A stretch of DNA of 64,000 nucleotides from Erythrobacter neustonensis (GTDB lineage: Bacteria > Pseudomonadota > Alphaproteobacteria > Sphingomonadales > Sphingomonadaceae), in the NCBI RefSeq assembly GCF_001663175.1, contig NZ_CP016033.1, positions 2,170,001 to 2,234,000 of the forward strand, given 5' to 3'. A program made the position numbers and the translations under genes. Positions 47,650 through 55,699 of this stretch are shown piece after piece (the first letter of the stretch is position 1; each line of letters begins with the position of its first letter). Under the pieces are notes generated by a model that did not search any database, had not been told where the DNA came from, and saw only the letters and a program-made list of their open reading frames with translations.

Positions 47650-48725
47650 AACCCGCCCTCGCGATTGTCCTACTGCTGAGCGCAGCGCCGGCGCTGGCGC
47701 AGCATCAGGGTCACGATATGCCCGAGCCGGCCCCGGCAGAGGCCAAGGCTGACCCCCATGCCGGTCACGATATGGGCGATCAACCCGCCCCTGCGACAAA
47801 CGACCCGCATGCCGGTCATGACATGGACGGACAGGCCGACGCCGATCCTGCCGATCCCCACGCAGGCCATGATATGGGAGCTCCATCGGACGGAAATGCC
47901 GAGCCGATGGACGGCATGGATCACAGCACTATGGGCCATGGCGCAGGCATGGCTGCACCGACCGCCTCACCTGGTCCGGACATGGAAACCCCGCCGCCGC
48001 CGGAGGCCGGAAGTGGGCCGCCGCGCGCCGCCGATGCAATATGGGGCGCAGAGGCGATGGCTTCCTCGCGCAACGACCTGCGCAGGACGCACGGAAACTT
48101 TCCGGTGTTCTGGTTCCAGGGCGACCGACTGGAGACGCAGGTGCGCGGCGGCGAGGACGCCTATTTGTGGGATATCCAGGGTTACTACGGCGGCCCCACC
48201 GAGCGCCTCTGGTTCAAGAGCGAGGGCGAAGGCGAATGGGGCTCCTCGCCTGAGGATGCCGAGGTTCAAGCGCTCTTCTCAAAGGCTTTCAAGCCGTTCT
48301 GGGATTTCCAGGCAGGCATCCGTCACGACATCGGCGGGCCGGACACCACCCATGCCGTGATCGGCGTGCAGGGCTTGGCACCCTACATGTTCGAGGTCGA
48401 TGCTGGGCTGTTCCTGTCGCACCGCGGCGATTTAACCGCACGGGTCGAGGCCGAGGTCGATCAGCGCATCACCCAGCGCCTGATCCTTCAGCCGCGGATC
48501 GAGGCCAACCTGTCAGCGCAGGACATTCCCCTGCTCGGCATTGGCGCGGGGTTCGACCAGATCGAGGTCGGCGCGCGGCTGCGGTACGAGATCCGGCGCG
48601 AGTTCGCGCCCTATATTGGCGTGGAGCAATCATGGCGCACCGGGCGCAGCGCCGACTTCGCCCGCGCTCGCGGCGAAGACCCCTCTGCCACCAGCTTTAT
48701 CGCCGGCATCCGTTTCTGGTTCTGA
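47646..48725 (+). CDS. copB: copper resistance outer-membrane protein CopB
   Basis: Outer-membrane protein of 359 residues with signal peptide (1-18, ALAQ). The metal-binding N-terminal region has three repeats of DPHAGHDM plus further Met/His (MDGMDHSTMGHGAGM). A C-terminal beta-barrel of about 220 residues ends in the aromatic FIAGIRFWF. It is thought to bind or export copper at the outer membrane. Its ATG overlaps the copA stop. Confidence 0.94.
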   Translation: MKPALAIVLLLSAAPALAQHQGHDMPEPAPAEAKADPHAGHDMGDQPAPATNDPHAGHDMDGQADADPADPHAGHDMGAPSDGNAEPMDGMDHSTMGHGAGMAAPTASPGPDMETPPPPEAGSGPPRAADAIWGAEAMASSRNDLRRTHGNFPVFWFQGDRLETQVRGGEDAYLWDIQGYYGGPTERLWFKSEGEGEWGSSPEDAEVQALFSKAFKPFWDFQAGIRHDIGGPDTTHAVIGVQGLAPYMFEVDAGLFLSHRGDLTARVEAEVDQRITQRLILQPRIEANLSAQDIPLLGIGAGFDQIEVGARLRYEIRREFAPYIGVEQSWRTGRSADFARARGEDPSATSFIAGIRFWF

Positions 48726-48747
48726 TCAACACGAAGGATAAACTCAC

Positions 48748-49137
48748 ATGAAGATCGCATCACTATTTGCCGCCCTTGCGATTGCGGCATCCCCGCTCGC
48801 TTTGCCCGCTACCGCGCTGGCGCATACCAAGGTGGTTGCCTCGACCCCGGCTGAGGGCACGACAGTCGCAAGCGCGCGGACCGTTTCCTTGACGTTCAGC
48901 GAAGCCCTGCTGCCGCCCACTGCCGCAGCCAGCATCGTAATGACTGCGATGCCGGGCATGGCAAACCACGGCGAGATGGCGATCCGCAACTTCAAGACCG
49001 CATGGTCGAACGACAACAAGACCATGACTCTCAATCTGGCAAAGCCACTGCCCAAGGGGACCTACGAGGTTCGCTGGCAGGCAGCCGGGGCTGACGGTCA
49101 CCGGATGAAGGGCACCGTCACGTTCATCATCGGCTGA
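48748..49137 (+). CDS. copC: copper-binding protein CopC
   Basis: Periplasmic CopC of 129 residues with signal peptide (about 1-25, cut at ALAHTKV). Mature His1 and the C-terminal ADGHRMKG segment match the Cu(II) site, and VVASTPAEG with SLTFSEALLP is the typical first sheet. A short Met run (MTAMPGMANHGEM) suits Cu(I). It is followed 4 bp later by copD, its usual membrane partner. Confidence 0.95.
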   Translation: MKIASLFAALAIAASPLALPATALAHTKVVASTPAEGTTVASARTVSLTFSEALLPPTAAASIVMTAMPGMANHGEMAIRNFKTAWSNDNKTMTLNLAKPLPKGTYEVRWQAAGADGHRMKGTVTFIIG

Positions 49138-49141
49138 GTCG

Positions 49142-50068
49142 GTGATAGAGGGTTTCTTCGAAACGGTCTTGCGGGTTGCGCAATATGCTCTGCTGCTGGG
49201 CCTGTTCGGGTGGTCGGCTTTCTGGTTGCTTGGCCTGCGAAGCGTCGACGGGCTGAGGGCTGACCGCGCGCCAGGCTTAGCCGTTCTGGCGGCTCTTGTC
49301 GCACCGGTGGTATCAGCGGCACTCATGCTAATGTCGATTGCTGCGATGATGGGCGTGCCGGTCTTCGACCTCGACCGGGCAATGGTCGAAGCGATGATCT
49401 TCGGCACCGACATTGGGTTTGCCTTCATTGTCCGCTCTGGGCTGCTCTTTGCAGGGCTGGCCGCTATTCTCGCGCTTCGAAACCGCCGGGCAGCGGTGGT
49501 ATTTGCGGCGGGCTGCTACGGAAGCGCCCTTGTGACTCTAGGTTGGAGTGGTCATGCCGCTGCAACCGAAGGCGGATTGGGGCTATTCCATCGCCTCAAC
49601 AACGGCATCCATCTGGTCAGCGCGGGCCTGTGGCTTGGAGCAATCGGTTGGTTCCTTGTTCTGACCATCCGATGTTACAAGGATCCTGACGTCACCCAGG
49701 CGCATGCAGTGCTCAGGGCCATGCACGCCTTTGCACCTAAGGGGATCTCACTGGTTGCGCTTGTCGCGGTTACCGGGACAGTCAACTCTCACCTGATCTT
49801 CGGTTTACCGAACGTTGCGGCGACCCTTTCAACGCCATACGGCATCCTTCTGGCGATCAAACTGGCCCTAGTGGCAGCCATGGTCGCCTTTGGCGCACAT
49901 CATGCGCGCGTGAGCAGGAGCGCTGCAACAGCTGTGAGGCTTAGCAATGCCTATCCCGCTCAAACCTTGGGTGCGTTGCAGCGCACCCTCATTGCCGAAT
50001 TCCTGCTCGGGCTTTTTGTCATCAGCCTGGTCGCGGTCTTCGGATCGATGTCGCCGACGATGATGTAA
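49142..50068 (+). CDS. copD: copper import/resistance membrane protein CopD
   Basis: Inner-membrane protein of 308 residues with eight helices, matching CopD. Conserved features include GWSGHAAATEGGLGLFHRLNNGIHLVSAGLWLGAIGW, whose His residues bind copper in the family, and VTGTVNSHLIFGLP. The GTG start at 49142 lies 4 bp after copC. It passes copper across the inner membrane with CopC. It is the last gene of the cnrYXH-copABCD block and converges on a merR gene. Confidence 0.93.
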   Translation: MIEGFFETVLRVAQYALLLGLFGWSAFWLLGLRSVDGLRADRAPGLAVLAALVAPVVSAALMLMSIAAMMGVPVFDLDRAMVEAMIFGTDIGFAFIVRSGLLFAGLAAILALRNRRAAVVFAAGCYGSALVTLGWSGHAAATEGGLGLFHRLNNGIHLVSAGLWLGAIGWFLVLTIRCYKDPDVTQAHAVLRAMHAFAPKGISLVALVAVTGTVNSHLIFGLPNVAATLSTPYGILLAIKLALVAAMVAFGAHHARVSRSAATAVRLSNAYPAQTLGALQRTLIAEFLLGLFVISLVAVFGSMSPTMM

Positions 50069-50113
50069 GCGGCCTTCGATCAGGATGGGGAGCGTTCGTC
50101 AGGTATCCGAAGC

Positions 50114-50500
50114 TTAGGCAACGCCGATCGGATTGAAGGCGGAGATGATGGGACACGGCCCGGCGTCTTCGGCTGCGCAGGCTTCCGCCAGACGGACGAG
50201 GGCGCCGCGCATGGTCTGCAAGGTCGCAATCTTTTCATCAAGGGCAGCGATGCGGCTGTTTGCAAGCGCCTGCGCTGCAGAGCGGTCTGCCATGTCCAGC
50301 GCCAGCAAGGTCGCTATCTCTTCGAGCGTGAAGCCTGCCGTCTGCGCGGCGCGAATTGACCGCAAGCGATCAAGGTCATCGATCCCGTAACGCCGCGGCC
50401 CTTGTCCGCGCGGCGGCTCGATCAAGAGCCCGCGTCGCTGGTAATAGCGGATTGTCTCAACGTTCACGCCGCCCGCGCGAGCGAATTCGCCGATTTTCAT
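50114..50500 (-). CDS. MerR family regulator
   Basis: A 128-residue MerR-type activator: winged helix KIGEFARAGGVNVETIRYYQRRGLL, dimerisation helix and C-terminal CAAEDAGPCPIISAF with two Cys. The Cys spacing recalls MerR-type thiol metal sites, but the first Cys usual in mercury MerR (before the long helix) is absent (LALDMADRSAA). The metal is therefore uncertain. It is divergent from the glutaredoxin-MauE gene, with a dyad promoter at 50508-50538 between them. Confidence 0.9.
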   Translation of the reverse strand: MKIGEFARAGGVNVETIRYYQRRGLLIEPPRGQGPRRYGIDDLDRLRSIRAAQTAGFTLEEIATLLALDMADRSAAQALANSRIAALDEKIATLQTMRGALVRLAEACAAEDAGPCPIISAFNPIGVA

Positions 50501-50507
50501 AAAGGCA

Positions 50508-50538
50508 CTTGATCCCGTATCATGGTACGGAGTTTATA
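50508..50538 (+). promoter_or_regulatory. MerR-type promoter for the glutaredoxin-MauE gene
   Basis: TTGATC (50508-50513), a 19-bp spacer and TTATAG (50533-50538). The spacer holds the dyad ccgta-tcatgg-tacgg (50514-50529). Boxes are moderate, but the overlong spacer with central dyad is typical of MerR control. Confidence 0.65.
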
Positions 50539-50574
50539 GCGGCCGCATTGCAAGCGAATCAAAGGAAATCGCCA

Positions 50575-51324
50575 ATGCCCCAATCTGCCAAGATAGCTGT
50601 GCTTCATCGCATGGTCATGCCCGGCCATACTTGCCCATACGGCCTGAAATCGAGACACCTGCTTACGTCTCGCGGTTACGAGGTGGAGGACCATCACCTG
50701 ACGACGCGGGAAGAAACCGACGCTTTCAAAGCTGAACATGGCGTCACTACAACGCCGCAGACCTTCATTGATGGGCAGCGGATCGGCGGCCACGATGACC
50801 TCCGTCGCTTTTTCGGCCTCAAGGTCGCCGATCCCACTGCGACCACCTATCGCCCGGTCATGGCGCTGTTTGCTATGACTGCATTGATGGCCGTGGCGGT
50901 TGGTATTGCCGCCGACGGCAACGCCATCAGTGTCCACGTGGCCGAGTGGTTCATCGCTTTTTCGATGTGTGTCCTCGCGCTCCTCAAGCTGCAGGATGTC
51001 GACAAATTCGCGACAATGTTCCTCAATTATGACCTGCTGGCGCAGCGCTGGGTTCCATATGCGCGCATCTACCCCTTCGCTGAGGGTCTTGCCGGCGTCC
51101 TGATGGTAGCAGGCGTGCTGCACTGGGTCTCGATCCCGGTAGCACTGTTCATCGGCACGATCGGCGCGGTTTCCGTGTTCAAGGCGGTCTACATCGACCG
51201 GCGCGAGCTCAAGTGCGCATGCGTCGGGGGATCGAGCAACGTTCCGCTTGGTTTCGTTTCGCTAACCGAAAACCTGATGATGATCGCGATGGCGCTCTGG
51301 ATGGCAGCGAAGATGGTTATCTGA
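50575..51324 (+). CDS. glutaredoxin-MauE fusion membrane protein
   Basis: A 249-residue protein. Residues 1-88 form a glutaredoxin fold with CPYG at 20-23 (monothiol type) and TTPQTFIDGQRIGGHDDL. Residues 95-249 form a four-helix MauE/DoxX-type redox membrane domain ending with the Cys pair KCACVGGSSNVPLGF. It may pass electrons or thiol redox state across the membrane, or process thiol-bound metal; the role is unknown. The ATG at 50575 follows AAAGGA and is preferred over upstream codons that overlap the promoter. Confidence 0.85.
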   Translation: MPQSAKIAVLHRMVMPGHTCPYGLKSRHLLTSRGYEVEDHHLTTREETDAFKAEHGVTTTPQTFIDGQRIGGHDDLRRFFGLKVADPTATTYRPVMALFAMTALMAVAVGIAADGNAISVHVAEWFIAFSMCVLALLKLQDVDKFATMFLNYDLLAQRWVPYARIYPFAEGLAGVLMVAGVLHWVSIPVALFIGTIGAVSVFKAVYIDRRELKCACVGGSSNVPLGFVSLTENLMMIAMALWMAAKMVI

Positions 51325-51362
51325 CGATCGCCGAGGAGAACGATTACGTTGAGGAGCAAGGC

Positions 51363-51740
51363 ATGACACAGCTCACCGCCAACCAGCGGACAATGCACGC
51401 TATCGCTGCAGCACTTGCAGAAGAATATCGTATGGGGGAAGAGGCTGCGCGGCAGGGTGATGTCCCGCTGGCATGGCACCATCTTGGGCGTGCGCACATC
51501 CTCGCCCAGACGCGCCTTGGCCCGCATTGCGTATCGCACCGGAGAATGCTCGCCTTTGCTGTTCAGCTCCGCGACTGGCCGGAAGCGGCAGGACAGCTCC
51601 TGCGGCTCGCGCTTGCACCGCTCGGCAATCTGACGGGGCGCCTGCCAATCGGCAACACCGGACGCAGCACGGTGAGCGCCTTTACCGCGATGGATATTCC
51701 GTCTGACCTGCGTGCGATAATCGACCGCACGCCCGATTGA
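51363..51740 (+). CDS. DUF3703 protein
   Basis: A 125-residue stand-alone DUF3703 protein with characteristic AWHHLGRAHILAQTRLGPHCVSH, RDWPEAAGQLLRLALAPLG and GNTGRSTVSAFTAMDIP. It has no signal peptide or membrane helix. It is paralogous to the C-terminal half of the SRPBCC fusion at 33443-34243. The ATG at 51363 follows GAGGAG. It lies 39 bp after the glutaredoxin-MauE gene and is probably under the same MerR control. Function unknown; conserved His residues might bind metal. Confidence 0.87.
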   Translation: MTQLTANQRTMHAIAAALAEEYRMGEEAARQGDVPLAWHHLGRAHILAQTRLGPHCVSHRRMLAFAVQLRDWPEAAGQLLRLALAPLGNLTGRLPIGNTGRSTVSAFTAMDIPSDLRAIIDRTPD

Positions 51741-51787
51741 CTCTTCACGGCGCGACCTTGCGCCACCGTTCCAACAAAAGACTTGAT

Positions 51788-52168
51788 GTGATCCACCGCT
51801 TCCACGCTGCGCTGCTACTTGGCATGGCTTGCGTCCTTGCTGCGCCTGTGCCTGCTTTTGCGCAGGCGCTTCCCGAAGGGTCGGCACACCTCCGCGAAGT
51901 CGCTGAACACGATCACGAGAGAGCGGAAGAACAAGAAGTCGAGATCATCGTTCAGGGCACGCGCCTCGGGAGGCGCTTGCAACATGAGCCGCTGCGGGTC
52001 GAGGTAATCGCGGGCGAGGAGATCGAGGAAAAGGCGCTGATGCGCCCCGGCAATATCGCAATGCTGGTTAACGAAATCGGAGGGGTCCGCGTGCAGGTGA
52101 CATCGCCCGCGCTCGGCGCTGCCAATGTCAGGATACAGGGGCTCGAGGGCCGCTACACCCAGTTGCGC
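51788..52168 (+). pseudogene. truncated TonB-dependent receptor
   Basis: Signal peptide (FHAALLLGMACVLAAPVPAFAQ), a His/Glu-rich stretch and the start of a TonB plug (VEVIAGEEIEEKALMRPGNIAMLVNEIGGVRVQVTSPALGAANVRIQGLEGRY). After TQLR (about 52168) the frame continues into unrelated sequence without the rest of the plug or any barrel. The missing part would be some 550 residues. The gene was probably a metal-related receptor such as those found next to DUF3703, cut by deletion or recombination. The GTG at 51788 is the likely original start. Confidence 0.82.
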
Positions 52169-52207
52169 CACTCATGGCCGGAAGTGAGTAGGAACCCGAT
52201 GCCCTGC

Positions 52208-52429
52208 TTAGTGAGCATGCCTTTTGGCGTCATCGCTCTCTTGGTTTCCACCTTGGTTGCTCGGACTTTCCGCGGCCATGTCTTTGCAGCAACAACAACC
52301 GTTGCCCTTCGCCATCATTTCGCAGCATGCCATCTTCTTTTCGGCTGCAGGGGCAGGCGAGCTTTTTGATGCCGGTGCCGGTGCCGATTGGGTAGCAACG
52401 CTCACTGCGATAATGGTAGATAAAATCAT
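52208..52429 (-). CDS. small Cys-rich protein, likely metal-binding
   Basis: A 73-residue protein with a hydrophobic N terminus (residues 1-18), a Pro/Ala linker and the cluster MACCEMMAKGNGCCCCKDMA (six Cys and several Met), then a His-ended tail. The pattern suits Cu(I) or other soft-metal binding. The ATG at 52429 has AGGAGA 7 bp upstream. It is antisense to the end of the broken TonB frame, which supports that frame being non-coding there. I recall similar peptides near copper genes in sphingomonads, but the function is inferred. Confidence 0.72.
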   Translation of the reverse strand: MILSTIIAVSVATQSAPAPASKSSPAPAAEKKMACCEMMAKGNGCCCCKDMAAESPSNQGGNQESDDAKRHAH

Positions 52430-53001
52430 TACCTGTCTCCTAGCCCTTTACGGATATCGCACGCGCGAACTTCTTCGGCAACAGGTCGTTTCCTGGTTGG
52501 CGTGTTTCAGGAAACGAACCAATAGCCGCCAACTTCAGTGCCTAGCAGGCGCATGTCCCCTTCCGGCAATACCGGTCATTCGGCATGCCGTTTAGCAACG
52601 ACGGCTTTGTCCCAAACCCAGTCATTGAGCTGATCGGCAGCCTCATCTGCATGCAAGCGACGAACTGGCACGGCGCCGAGACACGGTGTAAAACCTGTGC
52701 ACTTGCCGGTGGAAAAGCTGCGCAAATCGGATGGTCGTCTTGCACCCGGAATCCGCTCGAATCATGGTGGCGAAATCAGGACCACCATAGGGTGCCCCGG
52801 CAGGGTGCCACGGGGTTTTTACTCGAAGAGAAACGCGTTATTTTTCAGGCGTTTGAATTTGAAGATTTTCTTGGCTGGGGCGGAAGGATCTGCAGGCAGT
52901 CAGCATTCTCGTGATCTTCAATACGACCTGCAGTCCGGCACGCGAATTCCAAGGACGGCGCTGACAGGGCTGCCACTGATCGCGGCAGCCCCGCGCCATC
53001 A
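52430..53001. other. spacer with no supported gene
   Basis: About 570 bp between the Cys-rich gene and the integrase. Several short frames are open but none has family motifs or a good ribosome site. A hairpin gtttcctg / caggaaac lies at 52488-52515. The region is probably debris from the deletion that cut the TonB gene. Confidence 0.4.
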
Positions 53002-55032
53002 TCATAAAGCCTTTAATCGCGGTTTGCCCGTCCGCGACCGGTGATTGATCGGCAGCAGCTTTACCGGATGCGGCTGGAGGTGACTGGTAGCGACATCCGT
53101 CCACCTCGCCATGAACGCCTTGTATTCGGCGAGCACCTTATCGACACCATGAGTCTTGGTGCGCTTGGAGTAGTGCAGGGCATTGGTGCCGCTCCGTGCA
53201 TGGCCCATCACGTCTGCCCGCATGAGATCTGGGGCTTCCGAGGTGGCGTAGAAGCTCGAGCCCAGCGAGCGGATCGAATGCATGTCCGCCTGTTTGCCAG
53301 ACATCACATTGACCGGGATCGGCATGTGCAGACCGATCCAGTCCCTCATGTGGCCCCATGCGATGTTGCGGAACTGGTGGCCCCCGATCCGTGCCTGGTT
53401 GAGGTAGAGCTCGGGAAACAGGGCCGTGTGGCCTTCGGCCCGGATCGCTTGCACGTATTCGGCGAAGCCGAGGCGGAGGATCTCGTGATGGAGCGGGATC
53501 ATCCGGCCGCGCTTGATGTTCTTCTCGCCACCTTCAACCCCGTCCTCTCCACGCAGGTCGTTGTTTTTGATCACGAGATTGGGGACGGCATCGTCAATGT
53601 GCACCTCGTCGGTGCGCAGGCCGGCGATTTCGTTCAAGGTGGCATGGGTGTAGTAGAGCAGGATCGGCAGCCAATAGGCCGCGTCCTGATACACAGCCGG
53701 TCCCGCTCCGGCAGTCAGGCGGCGCAAGTGGCCACCGCCGCCGGTCCAGATCGGGGCTGAGAACAGGCACTTCATGTGCTCAGGGGTCCACGGCGGGCGC
53801 TCGGTCTTCTCGGATACCTTCTTGTGCTTCCCGAACTTGAACCCGGCGAAGTCGAGTGCCTTCGTATTCGCGGCCTTGGGTGCCCACTCGTCCTCGGCGA
53901 GGATCTGATAGGCGGTCGACATATAGGAGAGGTCGCGTTTGATCGTGTTGACCGAGCGGGCGTTGGCCTGGGTGACCTTCAGCGTGGCGAGCACCTCGTC
54001 AAAGGGGCGCTGGAAATCCTTGCTAGGCCGGTAAGTGCGCGGCATCTCGAGGAGAGCGTTCTTGAACTTGGCGACATCAGAGTGGCCGTAGTCGCCGAGG
54101 GGCTTGTCGCCTGTCACCCAAGCGAAGGTATGCAGCACGCGTTCGTATTGCGCCAGGCCCCTGTTCCAGTGTCCCGCCGCCCGCGCGAGCCGAAGAACCT
54201 TCGGGATGACGGCGCCGAACCGGGTGGCATGGTAGGTCTTGAACAGGCAATCGTCTCTGCCGGCTTCGACCCCCGCAACCGCCGGATCTACAGGGTAGGG
54301 CGGTGCAACAGGCTGCGGATCCTGGGCGGCAGGCGGCACAAATGTCAGCGGCTCACCGCCACGGCGGCGCTTGGCGAGCAGGGCCTCTTCCTGATCGAAA
54401 GCCGATTGCACGTCCTCGTCCATGAAGTGCGCCGCGAGCCGGTGCGCTTCGGCGCGGGCCTGGAGATGGATGTGGCGCAGGCGGCCGATTATCGCGTCGG
54501 TGGGCTCGAGGCCGAGCCCTTCTGCCATCAGAGCGAGGCTGTCATCGCCGACGCTGTCCTTGCTGCAGTAGCGGTCGAGATCGCAGGCGACCCACTCGAT
54601 CGCAAATTCATCATGACCTGCGGCCGCCAGCTTTTGGCGCTGCTCGTCCGTGAGTTCGTTTCCAGTCCCGGGACGCTGGGCGATGTCATAGGCGCTTGCG
54701 TGGGTTCGGTGGATGGCAACCAGGGCGCGCGGATCGCGGACCCCTTCGTGGAACTCGGAGACGAAGGCGGCGAGGCAGTGGCGCAGCTCGCTCTCGAACA
54801 GGCCCTTGAGCATCGCGGGGTCGATCGTCTGGTCGAGCTTGAAGTAGGCGTTCACGGTCCGGCGCACCCTGTCGAACTGCGCGGCGAGAATCGCGGCCCG
54901 CTCCCGCGCTTCCTGCCCGTCGCAGGTGGAAAGCGGCACGATTACATGGATATCCTTGCCATCGTGCAAACGGACACGTCGGCGGAAATAGTAGCGGCCA
55001 GCGCGGCGCGAGCTGAAGGGGATTTTGGGCAT
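53002..55032 (-). CDS. int: tyrosine recombinase / site-specific integrase of the island
   Basis: Integrase of 676 residues, longer than the usual 400. A DUF6538-like N terminus (PFSSRRAGRYYFRRRVRLHDGKD) is followed by a long middle part and the catalytic domain. First Arg in LNEIAGLRTDEVH, HxxR in MHSIRSLGSSFYA, the second His in DVMGHARSGTNALHY, and Tyr in LHYSK are all present. It should excise and integrate the island at tRNA-Pro. The ATG at 55032 fits the family start. Two GCATGTGACA copies just upstream (55066-55087) may be arm sites overlapping its promoter. Confidence 0.92.
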   Translation of the reverse strand: MPKIPFSSRRAGRYYFRRRVRLHDGKDIHVIVPLSTCDGQEARERAAILAAQFDRVRRTVNAYFKLDQTIDPAMLKGLFESELRHCLAAFVSEFHEGVRDPRALVAIHRTHASAYDIAQRPGTGNELTDEQRQKLAAAGHDEFAIEWVACDLDRYCSKDSVGDDSLALMAEGLGLEPTDAIIGRLRHIHLQARAEAHRLAAHFMDEDVQSAFDQEEALLAKRRRGGEPLTFVPPAAQDPQPVAPPYPVDPAVAGVEAGRDDCLFKTYHATRFGAVIPKVLRLARAAGHWNRGLAQYERVLHTFAWVTGDKPLGDYGHSDVAKFKNALLEMPRTYRPSKDFQRPFDEVLATLKVTQANARSVNTIKRDLSYMSTAYQILAEDEWAPKAANTKALDFAGFKFGKHKKVSEKTERPPWTPEHMKCLFSAPIWTGGGGHLRRLTAGAGPAVYQDAAYWLPILLYYTHATLNEIAGLRTDEVHIDDAVPNLVIKNNDLRGEDGVEGGEKNIKRGRMIPLHHEILRLGFAEYVQAIRAEGHTALFPELYLNQARIGGHQFRNIAWGHMRDWIGLHMPIPVNVMSGKQADMHSIRSLGSSFYATSEAPDLMRADVMGHARSGTNALHYSKRTKTHGVDKVLAEYKAFMARWTDVATSHLQPHPVKLLPINHRSRTGKPRLKAL

Positions 55033-55065
55033 TGAAGGGCTCTTCCGAAATGCCTCGGTGAACCG

Positions 55066-55087
55066 GCATGTGACAACGCATGTGACA
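55066..55087 (+). promoter_or_regulatory. tandem candidate integrase arm-type sites, right end
   Basis: Two direct copies of gcatgtgaca at 55066-55075 and 55078-55087 (12-bp period), between the int start and attR. A third copy is at 25900-25909 near attL. Confidence 0.5.
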
Positions 55088-55142
55088 CTCCGCCTCAACG
55101 AGAGGTGAAAAGCGGTTTTCCTTCAATGCTTTGCGTAGAAAG

Positions 55143-55219
<77 letters not shown>

Positions 55220-55496
55220 ACGCTCGCTGGCCCCTATGTATTACCGCAGATTATGGCAACCCCTCGCCGCAAAGAATGGCAGAACAAGGCAGGATCTGGC
55301 GTTAGAACTCCCGGATTAGTCCCGAACCCTAGTCCTGATCTGTTGCCTGCCAAGCCCACACGATGCTCGAAACCTTAGCCGCCGCTGCAATCGCGGTGTC
55401 TGGCTTCAGGCATATCCATCGGCAAGAAGGCTTGGCAAAGCAGGGCCCGGCTAATCCCGGCGCCAAAAAACAAAATTTTGGATCTACAAGATGCGC
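55220..55496. other. spacer right of tRNA-Pro, no gene seen
   Basis: About 280 bp that should contain the tRNA-Pro promoter on the minus strand. No clear boxes or other genes could be identified by eye. Confidence 0.4.
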
Positions 55497-55634
55497 CTAT
55501 TGCGCGCTTTCTGAAAGGCTGTCCGCTGCGGCTTGGGCATGTGCTGCTGGCACCAGCAGGCCCAATTGTGCCAGTTCATCGGCTAGTTTGGCCAGACGTT
55601 TCGAATATTCGTGGACCACAGCATCTCTCTTCAT
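55497..55634 (-). CDS. small helical hypothetical protein
   Basis: A 45-residue frame (MKRDAVVHEYSKRLAKLADE at the N terminus, ending SESAQ) with GGAG 6 bp before the ATG. Composition is that of one amphipathic helix pair. It lies downstream of the MarR-like gene on the same strand, 65 bp after its stop. Function unknown; coding status rests on the ribosome site and codon usage. Confidence 0.5.
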   Translation of the reverse strand: MKRDAVVHEYSKRLAKLADELAQLGLLVPAAHAQAAADSLSESAQ

Positions 55635-55699
55635 GTCACACTCCGGGGCACGCCCAAGAGGGCGCCCGAGCTTGCGACTTAAATTAAGTTACCAAATCC

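Noticed and set aside
52585..52914. 109-codon plus-strand frame near the integrase
   Set aside because: No homology-like pattern and no ribosome site; I also considered a transposase tail on the opposite strand (ending about 52583) but could not match it to any IS family.
53776..55035. 419-codon plus-strand frame
   Set aside because: Antisense to the integrase with all catalytic residues; no motif of its own.
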